Shown: positions 42,730-54,497 of the stretch, one piece after another | How positions within the stretch are numbered: the first letter of the stretch is position 1 | How the letters are laid out: every line of letters starts with the position of its first letter | DNA from: Panicum virgatum | Lineage: Eukaryota > Streptophyta > Magnoliopsida > Poales > Poaceae | Assembly (NCBI RefSeq): GCF_016808335.1 | Contig: NC_053141.1 | Location: forward strand, 26,836,261-26,900,260 | DNA length: 64,000 nt | Reading direction: 5' to 3' | The notes under the pieces: model-generated | What the model saw: only the letters and a program-made list of their open reading frames with translations | The model's database searches: none | What the model was told of the DNA's origin: nothing | Position numbers and translations under genes: made by a program

Positions 42730-45700
42730 ATGGAACCCTTTCGTCGTGATGACGACAAGGCCTTTCTTGAGGACATAATTGGTACGGGCACGCACCACTA
42801 CGAAGAGGATGCTGCCGAGGATGATGGCAGCCAATACCTTAACGATACTGGCGATGATGATGATAACCAGCCAGAACAAACGACTGTGCAAGATGATAGC
42901 ACAGAGGTATATACAATTCGTGCTTATATATATATAAACATACGCATTAATTCTGTATGTAAGTACAATGCGTACTAAATACATATTTTTCTAGGCATCT
43001 GGATCGACTAGGAAACCAAAACGGAAACGAGGGTCGAAGAAAATCATGGAGGGGCACACTATTATCACTTCATTGCATCCTGACGGTGAACCAAAGTCTC
43101 CGAAGGGTGAGAAGATGACGGTGGTGAATCAATGTGGATGTTATGTCAGGGACCACATTCCCACTAGCTTCAAGCTATGGAAGAAAAGTAAAGCCACAGA
43201 TATCGATGCTGACATCATCCCCTAGACCGAGAAAGAAATGTTATGGGCAGATGTGAAATGGCACTTTAGCTTTCTGGAGGACAAAGAACAACTGTTTAAG
43301 GATTGGGTCATGAAGAAGATGGCTATTGCTTTTCAGACGTTCAAGGAAAATTTGAACAACGATTATGTTAAAAAGGGACTCACGCCGGACTTCGAGAAAG
43401 ACTTCAATAATCAATGTCCTTATTGGGAGGCATTCGTGCAGTACAAGTCATCCGAGGATAGCGAGAAGAAGACAGCCCAAGCCAAAGAGAATGCGAGCAA
43501 AAAGAAGCACTTCCATCATCTTGGGCAAGGAGGATATGTGTCGGCGATTCCGAAATGGCAGAAGATGGAAGATGATCTCGTTGCCAGAGGAATCGTACTG
43601 GCGAATTTCAACTGGCCGTTGCGAGCAAAACATTACCTCTATGCTCATGGAGGCTCATTGAATATGGAAGATGGGTGGTTCGTCACTAGCGATGCTATAA
43701 AGGAAGCGGCCGACAGGCTCGAAGTGGCACCAAAGGCCGTGTCCGAAGGCAGCTTCAAATCGGACAGAGAGAAAGACGAGCTGACGTATGCTCTTGGCAC
43801 ACCGGAACACACAGGATGTGTGCGTGGCATGGGCATAGTTCCATGGAAGCATGACTTTAGTGGCGACATAGAGACATATCGAAGCCGACAGAGAAGAAAG
43901 GCTGAAGTAGCAGAGAAGATGCGTGCCCTAGAAGAATGGGTTGCTTCGATCAAAGGTGCACAAGCAACTAGCCAGCAGCAGCCACCAAAAGCCAGATCAA
44001 CGGCTCAGTTGGAGACTAGCCCTGTCGGCTCGCAGCGTCGTAGCAGCGTCGCTTCAATGGAACACCCAGCCGCAGATCGAGAGGAAACGGTTGCGGAACA
44101 TTACCCTGTGGACGACATCGCCGTGAGGACCCCCTGTGGGCTTCTAAGTCCGCTAAGGAAAAAACTGAAAGTAGTCGCTCACGGGGTTGCTGAAGTCCCT
44201 GTTCAAGGCGGGACAATCCATGGCATGACGATTCCAGAAGGATATGCTAGAGTTATGGTTGACCGTGTCGAGAAAGGATGGGAACATCTCGACCTCGAGA
44301 TCCCTAGAGGCGATGGAGAAGAGAAACTAGGACATGCCCTCCACACTTGGATCTATTGGAAAAAACAGTACATAAGAATTGCAGGAAGGGATCCTAACCC
44401 GTCTGCGAGGTCACTGCCAGCTTCTCAAGGGTACCCCAGTGTGGATCCACCGTCACCGGCCACTGCCCGGAACCCAGCGTTAGTCCATCGCCGTCACCGG
44501 CCGCTGCCCTGGACCCCAGTGTTAGTCCACCTCCACCATCTACTTTCCCCGCAAAAAAGAAACAATCTGCTTGGGTGCCGCCACCGCCACTGCCACCTCC
44601 AAGGCCGAAGAAGACCCAAGAACGAAAGAAGAAAGAGTAGCCCGCACCAGAGAAGTCAGGTTACGAAATGACTGATGAGGAATTAATTGCTTGGGTGCAA
44701 GAAGATGTGCGCAAGCAATTGAAGCCAAAGAAGCCTCCGCCAAAGGAACCAGTGGATCCAGCAGCGAAGAAATTCTTTCTATCTATGATGTGCCAACCAA
44801 AGCCTCCACTGATGTCGGACTACGATCTCTCGATCACAAAGTCATGGGAGAAGAAGAGTAACCGGCGAGAGAACTAGAGAGTTCCCCAGCTCGGAGAACA
44901 ATCCAAAAAATGGTACCCCCTCTAGTAGTGCTTTCAAAAGAGGATGAAGCTATTGCTGAGTTTGTCAAGGAAACAAACCTCACAAAAGCTTAGCTCCTAG
45001 GTCATGAAAAAAATACCGGTTCACCAAGGGGCAGGAAGAAAGCCATTTGTAATGGGGGAACCTCTTATGTGGCCTGAGTTGATTGACACCCTACCAACAA
45101 GAATGCATGAGTTCCATAAGTGGTACTTGAAAGCATGTGCAGAGGGGTATATAATTATAGCCGCTCAAATTAAATATACCCATTTCTATCTGGGGATGGA
45201 TGACATTTGGATCGATTTTGACCATTTTTGGTTTCTATTCCATCAGGACGCCCTAGACAAGTCCCTCGTCAGTGTATGGTCTATGTAAGTGTTTCTTGTC
45301 AATTGTATACTCTAACTCTACTAAGTCGTTTAGATTTCTCATTTCCTCCTTTTATTTGTAACCGTGCAGGATGAAAATGCAAGAATGCTGGAAGAGCGGG
45401 ATTTACAACGTTGGCTTCATCGATCCGAATGTTATACATGAGGAGAGTGTACGCCAATATCCTAATCGAACCGAGAATAATAAAGTCATGTCCTTGGAAG
45501 GGCAGCACGATCGCACATTCATTCTGTTTTCGTACAACTTCGAGTGAGTCCTTTGACTTTTTGAGTCACTTCAACTAGCCAATAAGTATATATATCTAAC
45601 ATTTCTTGTATCCATATGTATGTATCAACAGTTTCCACTGGATCCTACTTGTGATCGAAATCGATCGGTCCCGAGTTACTGTGTGGGACTCCTTGAAGAA

Positions 45701-46275
45701 GCCACCAAGATTATATCAAAACATCATGCAAAGAGCATGGTCTGGGTTCCTCAAAACACAATTAGGAGTCACGTCAACACCGACTGAACTTGAATTCAAC
45801 CATAACAAGCCGGTACAAATATCACACATCTACTTGTATTTATTCAAACAACATGAATATTTCATAACATGTATATATGTATATAGTGTTTGAGACAGAA
45901 CCAAGGAACCAACCTCTGCGGATACTACGTATGTGAGCACATGCACTTTTTTTGCAGAGATACCAAGAGGGTGACACAAGAAAGCTTCAAAGTACGTATA
46001 ACATTAGTAACAATTTCTTGTATCTAATTCCATGAAGGTACTAAATTAAAATATTGGTGTTTATTTATTGTTGACAGATTTGGAATATGAAAGAGAACCT
46101 CATCGAACCGGAAAGAATCAGGGCAATTCAAGAAGCACTCTGTGGATTCCTGTTGGATGAGGTGATAAATCCAAAAGGTGAATTTCATTCCGATCCAAAG
46201 ATAAGTGTGGCTCGAGCTGAACTCAAGAAACGCCGCAAGAAGGATGTCGGTGCCGATGACGATGAAGATGATTAG
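42730..46275 (+). pseudogene. CACTA second protein with Ulp1-type (C48) protease end
   Basis: Exons 42730-42906 (acidic, ATG 42730) and 42995 onward encode RKPKRKRGSKK, then KWHFSFLEDKEQLFKDWVMK, KKMAIAFQTFKENLNNDYVK and GYVSAIPKW. A proline-rich linker and DEELIAWVQEDVRKQLKPKK follow. The C-terminal part spans exons ending 45285, then 45370-45543, 45632-45812, 45887-45991 and 46078-46275. They give YNFDFHWILLVIEID, RVTVWDSL and NQGTNLCGYYVCEHM, which supply the His, Asp, Gln and Cys expected of a Ulp1/SENP cysteine protease. The frame is broken by TAG at 43223 (CAG expected), a shift near 44440, TAG at 44638, a shift near 44880 and TAG near 44993. Grass CACTA elements often carry such a gene. 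SUMO removal is the family activity; its role in transposition is not established here. Confidence 0.85.
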
Positions 46276-46519
46276 AATTATTGAAGAATTTGACAGAAAA
46301 AACTTATGAGCATTCATACTTGTAAATATTATTGTCTTCTATCCATGTATGTATATAATTTCTAACATTTCTTTTATCCATGTATGTATATAATTTCTTT
46401 TATTTGCTTTGCTCCATATACAAATTCGAATTCTAGGTACGAGTACGAGTACGCAAACCGCTGCGAGTACGACTACTAATACTAATTAATTGAAATTAAA
46501 AGGAAAAGAGAACAAATAT

Positions 46520-46691
46520 AAAGGTACTAAACTGCTCGGCCTAGCTGCTGGCGTGGCCAGCAGTTTAGTACCAGGCGGTCTGACCGGTACTAAGTGCACG
46601 TGCACTTAGTACCGGAGGAGCGGTACCGGGCGGGAAACCAATACTAACCGGCGGTTCCCACCCGGTACTAATGAGAGTTTTTCTAGCAGTG
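46520..46691 (+). repeat. CACTA 3' subterminal repeats and terminus
   Basis: TTTAGTACC / GGTACTAAA inverted boxes lead to TTTTTCTAGCAGTG. The array includes GGCGGTCTGACCGGTAC at 46573-46590, which contains the ACCGGT-type motif seen in the retrotransposons. Confidence 0.85.
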
Positions 46692-47921
46692 TAGACACAC
46701 CTCTCCACTGGTGTGAACGCTACCCGTGGATAGGGGCACCCTTCTGCTGTCGTAGCCGGCAGGGTAGTCTAACGAGGCCATCAGTGGGGTCCTCGTTGAC
46801 CCTCCCGGAGTGACCCCCAGGATGTATCGGGATGCCCCCGGCTTATCCCAGGCAAGTGGTTGCCCGGGATGGTGCCGCAGTCCACCTCGGATTGGCAAGT
46901 TGCGCCGCCCCGGGTGGTTGTGACACAACGTGCGGTGACAAGCGTGGGTCCTGCCCCACCATCCACCACTAGTTGATGGGACGCGGCTTAGAGGTCCATC
47001 CCCCAAGCCAGCTTCTTCGCCATCTGCAAGCATGGCTCCTCCCGTAATCATGATGTTTGCACAGGGAAGTCACGCTTTTACTTGGGCCCTGCGCCGGCGC
47101 GGAGCCCATCAATGAGCCGAGCCACCGTCCGATAAAAACTCTTTTCACCGGCCGGCTTCCTTCGGGGGGAGGAAATCTGTCCCCCTTGCTACTCCTTGCG
47201 AGCAATGTGCTCGGGCCCTATTGAGTCATGGTCATCCATCCTACAACCAGAAAACTAAAAAGTCCTAACCGGAAATCATAATATGTGACAAGAAAATTTA
47301 AACAAAACGGAAAGGTAAAAGATCCTAACAGGAAAATCAAGAAGTTCAAACTGGAAATATCAAGGAGAGATTGAAATTTTGGGAATCGTGCCAGCTTGAA
47401 GCCTTTTGTGGGACTAGTATGCGAAGCGGTTCTCGCTCCCCCTGTTCTCCGCCACGATGCCACCTTTTTCTGTTAGAAATTTTGATTTCACGATCACGAC
47501 TGATACTCTTCCCCAGTCAAATGTATTTCTTATGTAGTCCAACATGCTAGATATATTCCTAATTTTCTTATTATAAATTTTGATTTTCCAGTTACAATAA
47601 AACATTTCTGGTTTTGGAATCTTTGTTTTCCTGTTTGAGACTGGTTCGGGTAATTTTCTGGTTAAAGCACAATTTTTCGGTTTCAGAAATACCTTTTTCA
47701 GTTTCAGATATCTGTCTAGAGGTGTGGCTTGTTCTTTTCCGGTTGAGATTACAATTTTCCGATTTTAGGAATACCTTTCCCAGTTTCGGTTCAGGTGTGC
47801 CATTTTTTTTTCCGGTTCAAAGAAGAATTTTTCCGGTTTCGGTTTGGTTCCATGGCTCTGGCGGGAGGGGGGGGGGCACGCTGAATAATATTCAACACCG
47901 AGCGTACTACATAGTGCCCCC

Positions 47922-47961
<40 letters not shown>

Positions 47962-48796
47962 GTATGTATTTATGTATGTGTGTGTAGTGTTTGGGGTTTT
48001 CCATGAGTCGTAGGTGCTTCGATCTCCCCAAGCCATCTTCTCTTAACGCGTGTGGTGGGGGGGGGGGAGGTTGGGGTAGTACACCAGATCCCATTCATCT
48101 AGTTGCGTAGCCTTGTTTAGCCCAAGATAGGGTTTGTTATCTAAATAAATCGTAGGACTATGTGCTCAATAGAGGAAAAAAAGTTGATCTTAATTTTGGG
48201 ATTTTATGCAGCAATCATAAATCGTGAATGAAATTGAACACAAAGAGGACACCAAGACAAACTTATGAGATCTGGATTTTCAGAAAAAACTGTTTTTATT
48301 TATGAGCAAGGCACTTTAACGCTACTCTAAACAAGATAAATCAGAACAAACTTCCAATTGAGTTCAAATAATTTGTATAAAATTAAAAGAGTAACTACAC
48401 AGATAACCAAAGCTAACAAAAAATTGTTTTACTATTTTATCATTTTTCAGTAAGGAGTTATACAATAAACAAAGTTTCAGACAGCAAGCATGAAACCAAG
48501 GTAAAACCCTTACAAATATTTGAATGCAGCAGAAACAAATTTACCACCAGATATACCTTAGGCATCTAACAAAACTAAGTTCTCTATTTTTAAAGCAGCA
48601 AAGAATTAACCAAGTATTTAACTTACTTTTATAACAATAAAGCATAATCTACACAACAGTGACATGCAAAACAATATTTTTATTGAGTAGAACTAACATG
48701 AATGAGTCCACCAAAACAAGTTTCACAGTTTTTGCAGATCTGCAGATTTTACTATGATTTTTACAACGCCACAACATCACAAAAAAACATAAAACA
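46692..48796. other. Intergenic, no gene recognised
   Basis: The first 500 bp are GC-rich, with open frames on the minus strand that look retroelement-like but match no motif I know. The rest is AT-rich. TTTCCGGTT-like words are common at 47220-47860. Confidence 0.45.
47931..47975. repeat. (CA)n(TA)n(TG)n microsatellite
   Basis: About 14 CA units pass into TATATATA and then TATGTATG repeats. Confidence 0.9.
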
Positions 48797-49950
48797 CACT
48801 ACTGCAAAAAACATCAACTGCGACCTTTAAAAATAACTTCGGTGGCGGGCACGATTTTTAACCGCCTCAGTTAATGTTTGCGATTAACCGAGGTGGTCAC
48901 TTTTTATTATCCGAGGCGGTTAAGAAAATCACCTCGCAAAACCGTTTAGCCGAGACGGTTGCCCTTAAAATGCCTGCCTCGGTTAATATAGGTTAACCGA
49001 GGCGGTCGCCTCGATAAATATATTAACCGAGGCAGACATTCTAACACAAACCGCCTCGGTTAATATGGAGGCCTAAAGAGGCCCAGAATGCCTTACCAGC
49101 CCCACCGCCACGTCACCGATCCGTGCCTCCCCTCCCCCTCCACCAATCAGCGCCTCCGTCCCACCTCCCACGGAATGTGCTTCCTCCCATCTAGCGCCCC
49201 ACCTCCCAGGACTTCCCTCACTCCTCTCTCGTTCTGGTGTCGCGCACCCTCTCTCCTCTCTCACCTTTGGCTTGGGGACGGGGCCCCTCCGGTGGCAGAC
49301 CTCGGCGGGGCAGGGGCGGGGTGTGCGTGCGCAGGCGGCGGTGCACGGCGGCGCGGGCTCATGGCGTGGCACCAGCGTGACCCCTCGTGTGTGGACACGA
49401 CAGCGCGATGCGAGGGCGTGCTGTGGGCCTCGCCTGTGGAGGCGAGGCCGGCTCACGACGCACGGCGGCGTCGGTTTGGCGTGCGAGCGAGGACGCATGG
49501 CGGCGGCTGGTGCCGGGCCAGCGGCAGCGAGCAGCGAGGGGGCGGTCGCATGGCGTGGTCCAGCAGGGGAAGGGATTTGCCGAGGGTAGCATGGGCAGGA
49601 GACGGAAGTAGAGGGGCGTTGCAATGTGGAAGGGCGGTGCCGGCAGGAAAGCTTCGCTGGGAGCTCTACGCGGTAGGGGATACAAGTGCGTGAGCGTCGG
49701 AATGGGTCGAGATAGGCGAGGGAAGGAAGTAACTGTGAGGAGTTAAAAAGTTACTCACCGGAGATGATGAATTTGGAGGCGTCAGAGTTGGGGAAGAAGA
49801 GGAGTAATAGTAATGAAGGAAGGGGAAAATTGGAGTTAGGGTTTGAGGAAAGGAGGCCGGTGGGGTTTAAAACGAGGCGAGGGTGAGGGCAGGGATGGCT
49901 TTTTGCGTGCCCCTTTGCCATAGTAGTCAACGGGGGGCCGACGCAGTGGA
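48797..49950 (+). mobile_element. 5' end of a CACTA element, truncated
   Basis: CACTACTGCAAAAAACATC begins an array of AACCGAGGCGGT / ACCGCCTCGGTT subterminal repeats (48830-49065) followed by a CG-rich block (49080-49650), the usual order for a CACTA 5' end. No matching right end with these repeats is found; near 49950 the sequence becomes the tnp2 fragment of the next element. Confidence 0.75.
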
Positions 49951-51520
49951 GGCGCCATCCAAGAATGTTCTTCGCCATATCCCACAAAACCACCTGCATC
50001 ATTGACCTAGAGAGCATCTATCTGAGCATGAAGCACGGCACCCGTCAGCATCTGCGGTGCAGATTGTGTAACTACGACACCTTTCGTGAAGTTCTTAATG
50101 TCTCTTCTAAATGGATGGTCAGCAGGAAGGAATTGTCGATGTTTGTCAAACGACGAATACTTGCCCCCCTTTCTCAACCAAATAAACTGCAGAGTTGCCT
50201 TGCATGTTGGGCATGGGAACTTTCCATGAGTACACCACCCGCAGAAAATGCCATACGCTGGGAGGTCATGCAGAGAGTAGTGGTACCACACATACATTCT
50301 GAAGTTTGTCTTTGTCGCTCGGTCGTACGTCCACACCCCCTCCTCCCATGCTTTGATCAACTCATCAATTAGAGGCTCCATGTAAACATTCATTTTATTC
50401 CCTGGGTGCTCAGGAATAATCAACGACACAAATATGGTTTGTCGTTGAAAGAGAACGCCGGGGGAGGGGGATTCAAGGGAATAATGAACACGGGCCAACA
50501 TGAGTACAATGCGGCCATCATACCATAAGGATTGAACCCATCGGTTGCCAGCGCAACACGTACATTACGAGCTTCTTTAGCTTTCTCATGATGAATCTCA
50601 TCAAAATGAGTCCATGACTCACCGTCAGAGGGATGCACCATCTTATCTGGGTTGTATCGAACACCTTTTTTGTGCCATGTCATCTGTTTCGCGGTTTCCT
50701 CGGTCATATAGAGTCTTTGGATCCTCTGAATGAACGGAAGGTAACGAACGATTTTCATAGGAATCGTGAGCTGCCTCTTAGGCTGACCGTCACCCGTATC
50801 CACCTCCAGGAATCTTGAGGCTTTGCATTTTGGACAATAAGTTTCAGCCTCGTGCTCTTTCCTAAATAAGATGCACCCATTAGGACAAGAATGTATCTGC
50901 TCATATGGCATCTTCAGTGCACTAAGGATTTTCGTCGCCTGATACATTGTCTTGGGCAGAATGTGATCTTCCGGAAGAATGCTCCCAAAAACGGTCAACA
51001 TACTATCAAAGGCGTCTCGGCTCAGGCCAAACTGGGACTTTAAGGCCATAAGGCGTCCAATGCCGTCCAGCTGAGAAATCTTTGTTTGGCCGTGAAGAGG
51101 TTTCTGTGCCGCCTCCAACATCTCATAAAACGCCTTTGTGCTTGCCTCTAGCTCCTCCTCCTGCGGTCCTTCACCGAAATGTGCCTCCTCATAGTCGTCT
51201 AACATGTCTCCAATCCCACCAGCAGCATCACATTCATCGATGCGTTGCCTCACGACCTCGTCCCTCATACGATGGGCTTCACCATGAAAGATCCACCGGG
51301 TATAGTCTGGCGTAAATCCACAATTGACAAGATGTTCGCCCATGACCTTCTTTGTCTTTCGTTTCTGGTTTCCACAACTCTTACAGGGACACCACATGAA
51401 TCTCGACCCTTCAGCTTGCGCCCATGCCCCTTCCAAGAACTCGTTAGTCTTCTCAATCCATTCATTGGTCATGCTAGCTCGAGTTACCCGGCCGGTGTAC
51501 ATCCACTCACGGTCATCCAT
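49950..51520 (-). pseudogene. tnp2-class transposase fragment of the minus-strand CACTA
   Basis: From MDDREWMYTGRVTRASMTNEW (ATG 51520) it reads the Transpos_assoc domain (FMWCPCKSCGNQKR), then the tnp2 core: IHSCPNGCILFRKEHEAETY, CPKCKASRFLE, TEETAKQMTWHKKGVRYN, ATDGFNPYG and CWPVFIIPLN. A shift near 50480 moves to another frame with IFVSLIIPEHPGNKMNVYME, LIKAWEEGVWTYD and GIFCGWCTHGKFPCPTCK. A TAG at about 50006 follows AQIDAL, and the frame reads on to VNDAGGFVGYGEEHSW before similarity ends near 49950. DUF4218 and DUF4216 regions are missing. Upstream leader exons are present, so it was once a full gene. Confidence 0.85.
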
Positions 51521-52189
51521 CTTCCAAGATATCAGCGACTACTATCAAATTTAAATGCATGTAGAAGTTCGGCTTAGACTCTAGTAGGTAAAGATAGGTC
51601 CTAATCCCACCCGACCATACGTAGATGAGGTCAGTTTCCATGATCCCCTCCAATCCGAGAAAGAATTTCGGCAGCACCTCCCCGCTGTTCTCGAGATACA
51701 CGTCCCGGAAGGGAAATTGTGTATCCGGAGAACAATGGAGAGATGTTGCCAAGATTCTGTCTCGGATGGAAGCGGACCATGGAAACTAACCCCATCTACG
51801 CATCATCGGGCTGTCCAAATAACATGGACAATTCGACCCAGATACGGCCATAGATATGTATAAATCTACATATTTCGAACCGTATCTGTTTCGAACGGGA
51901 GACGCCTAACCGGGTTACGTGAACTACGAACATGATACAAAAATAGAGGTTTATGTAGTGCTCACCTTCCTGTCCCGCAAAGTGGCGGCTCACGGACGGT
52001 GCAACACCCAACTCCTAGCTCCTGCAAAATCACAAACCCCAAAGTCAGCTAAAATTTCGGCAGCACCTCCCTTGCACGGGGAGGTTTACAAAACCTGCAA
52101 CAAAAAAGGCATGAAGGCCGGCAACCATATTCACAGCACGATGGCCGACAACCATATTCACGGGGAGGTTTTCAAAATATAGTTATCAA

Positions 52190-52480
52190 TAACCGACTAA
52201 TACCAATTATAAAACTAAATAAACTAACTAAATATCTAATTTAGTTATCAATATCTAAATAAACTAAACCCTAATTTAGTTATCAATATCTATATAATCT
52301 AAAATAAACTAACTAAATATCTAATTTACTTATCAATATGTAAATAAACTAAACCAGACTTAAAAACTAAATAAACAATTAACCTACCTAAATTATCCTA
52401 TTTAGTTATCAATATCTAAATTCTAATTGAATTCTAGTTAACATCTAACTAAAAATCTAAATAAACTATATAAACAAACA
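52190..52480. repeat. AT-rich irregular repeats
   Basis: ATCTAATTTAGTTATCAATATCTAAATAAACTA-like words recur with variation in the CACTA leader intron. Confidence 0.6.
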
Positions 52481-52544
52481 AACAAATTAAGCTAAATAAA
52501 CTAACAAAGTACACTAAATAAATTAAAAAAATTACCTTGGTGGC

Positions 52545-52912
52545 AAGGGAGGCGGCCTCGGGCCGGGACGCGGCCACGGCCGGTGGGGAGGCGGCCGCCG
52601 GCGCTGGGACGCAGCTTCCGGCCGCGGGAGGGTGCCCTCGGGCACCGGGAGGCGGCGGGGAGGCGCCGGCGACGGCCCGATGGCCGGGAGGCGGCGGGGA
52701 TGCAGCGGAGATGGCTCGGCGGAGGGTCAGCGGCGGAGACGGACCGGCGGCAAGGAAGGCGTCGGCGGCGAGGGAGGTGGCCTCGGGCCGGGACGCGGCC
52801 ACGGCCGGCGGGGAGGCGGCCGCCGGCACTGGGACGCGGCTTCCGGCTGCGGGGGACGTGCCCTCAGGCGCCGGGAGGTGGCGGGGAGGCGCCGGCGACG
52901 CCGTGGAGGCGG
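52545..52912. repeat. GC-rich tandem duplication, 225-bp period
   Basis: A segment with GGCGGCCTCGGGCCGGGACG at 52551 is repeated with few changes from 52776, about 140 bp per copy within a 225-bp period. It lies in the CACTA 5' CG-rich exon, whose donor is at about 52536. Confidence 0.85.
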
Positions 52913-52984
52913 CGGCGGCGGCCGGCGGCGACGTCACACGGCGTGGGGGCGTGGGCGGGGTGGTGGCCGAGCGCGTGAAATGAT

Positions 52985-54497
52985 AAGTGTTGGGGCACCC
53001 GGTGGGGTTATTTTCCCCCTTTACCGAGTGCCGTGATCTGTCACTCGGCAAACAAAGGCTATGCCGAGTGCTAGATCAGCGGCACTCGGCAAAGAATTTT
53101 ACAGAAAAATGAAATCTAACAGAATAGTTGCAAAAAAAATTAAAATTAAGATACGAATTCAAAAAAATCCATTATTTCATGCAGTATTAGTTCAAATTCA
53201 AATTACAACAATTCATATTTCATGTTTCATGATTTTATGCAAAAAATCTATTATTTCATGTGTTTCAAAGTTAAATTCAATTTATATCAACAAATTCGTT
53301 TTCATCACGTGTTTAACAAAATTTTATTGAATGTGATTTAGTTAACTTTCCAAAATGACTCAACATTTTATGTTTCATAAATTTATGCGAAAAACGTATT
53401 ATTTCATGCGTTTCAACCTCAAATTCAAACTAAATATATTCATTTTCAATAAGTGCAAAGAAAATTAAGAAAATATATAACGGACTCAAAAATTAACTAA
53501 AATTTCACAGGACACATATTTTGTTGTTAGTTGTCTATACAAAAAGTTTCATAGTGTAAACCTTATGCGACTATCATTTCAACTACTAATCCTGCTGGAT
53601 ACTCCGCATCTCTTTGAAACTTCTTCGGAGATCTTCCGCTTTGTAAGCAGCGTATGCTATTGCTTGTCTGAAACACTGTTAATTTTTTTTGACACTCTCC
53701 CAGCATGAAATCTTGACATTTCAACAAGTTCCATAAATTTCAGACATCGTTTGCTATTTTTAATTTTTTTCGAACGTCTGTGCACATGTTTGTGGTCAAG
53801 TTTCACGGTCAAGATGTTTCAACTTTGAAGTCCTTTCCTACATACGGCCTTAGTTTTGATTCAGTTACATGAATATCAATTTTTCTTTAAAAGATTTCAA
53901 AATTTTGACCCACTTCTAATTTATAATTAACTTCGACCAATTATTCCCCGCAAACAGAATAAAATAACGGAATATAGTAAACCAATCGATAAACATATCA
54001 TATATTACCGGGGATTAATTTTTCAAATTTGAGGAGAGAATAAAAAATTTGGAACGCAAAAAACTAAAAAAGTGCAACATGTTTGCCGAGTGCTGCCCTT
54101 TTGGCATTCGGCAAACGGATCTATGCCGAGTGCTAGACAATAGGCACTCGGCGAAACAATCTTTGCCGAGTGCCGTGTACAGGCACTCAGCGAAGTTTTG
54201 ATTTTGCCGAGTGCCGAAAGGTTAGCACTCGGCATATAGTAACGGCCGTCAGCCGACCTAACACATGTGCAGCCTTTGCCGTGTGCGAGCCCAATGGCCC
54301 TCGGCAAAGATTATGTATGTCGAGTGCCTAACTTTTGCCGAGAGCCGACACTCGGTAAAAAAAATGTGTGCCGTGTGCCGTGAATTTGCCGAGTGCCTAA
54401 GGTTAGGCACTCGGCAAACTGACTCTTTGCCGAGTGCCCGTGTTCTGGCACTCGGCAAAACCCTAGGCACTCGGCATATATGGGGTTTCCGGTAGTG
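52985..54497 (-). repeat. CACTA 5' terminus with GCCGAGTGCC subterminal repeats
   Basis: TTTGCCGAGTGC / GCACTCGGCAAA boxes occur in both orientations at 53040-53090 and densely at 54080-54480, ending in GGTTTCCGGTAGTG. The 1 kb between is AT-rich with no gene. Confidence 0.85.

Larger units (their letters stand above)
31051..46691 (+). mobile_element. Large CACTA transposon, 15.6 kb
   Basis: The left end CACTGCCAGAAAATGGCTCAT and the right end (read inward) CACTGCTAGAAAAACTCTCAT match. TAG flanks both sides (31048-31050 and 46692-46694), a 3-bp target duplication as expected for CACTA. GTACCGGCTGG-type subterminal repeats lie at both ends (31160-31320; 46520-46680). It encodes a tnp2-class transposase and a second protein with a Ulp1-like domain, both now broken, and hosts a nested TACTA element. 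The duplicated extra end starts at 30889. Confidence 0.92.
49950..54497 (-). mobile_element. CACTA element in minus orientation, 3' part lost
   Basis: Its 5' end at 54497 reads inward CACTACCGGAAACCCCATAT and carries many GCCGAGTGCC subterminal repeats (52990-53090 and 54070-54480). A CG-rich exon (52980-52545) and leader exons (52023-51971; about 51788-51521) lead to the tnp2 start at 51520. The element stops near 49950 in mid-gene. The flanks ACA (48794) and AAC (54498) do not match, which argues against one intact 48797-54497 element. Confidence 0.75.

Noticed and set aside
47220..47860. Recurring CCGGTTT / AACCGGAAA words
   Set aside because: Irregular spacing and no pairing; probably local compositional bias.
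49073..49693. Overlapping 183- and 201-codon frames
   Set aside because: Same CG-rich CACTA leader type; low-complexity composition and no motif.
48797..54497. A single intact CACTA element over the whole interval
   Set aside because: Termini differ after CACTAC, subterminal repeats are of two families, and the 3-bp flanks do not match.
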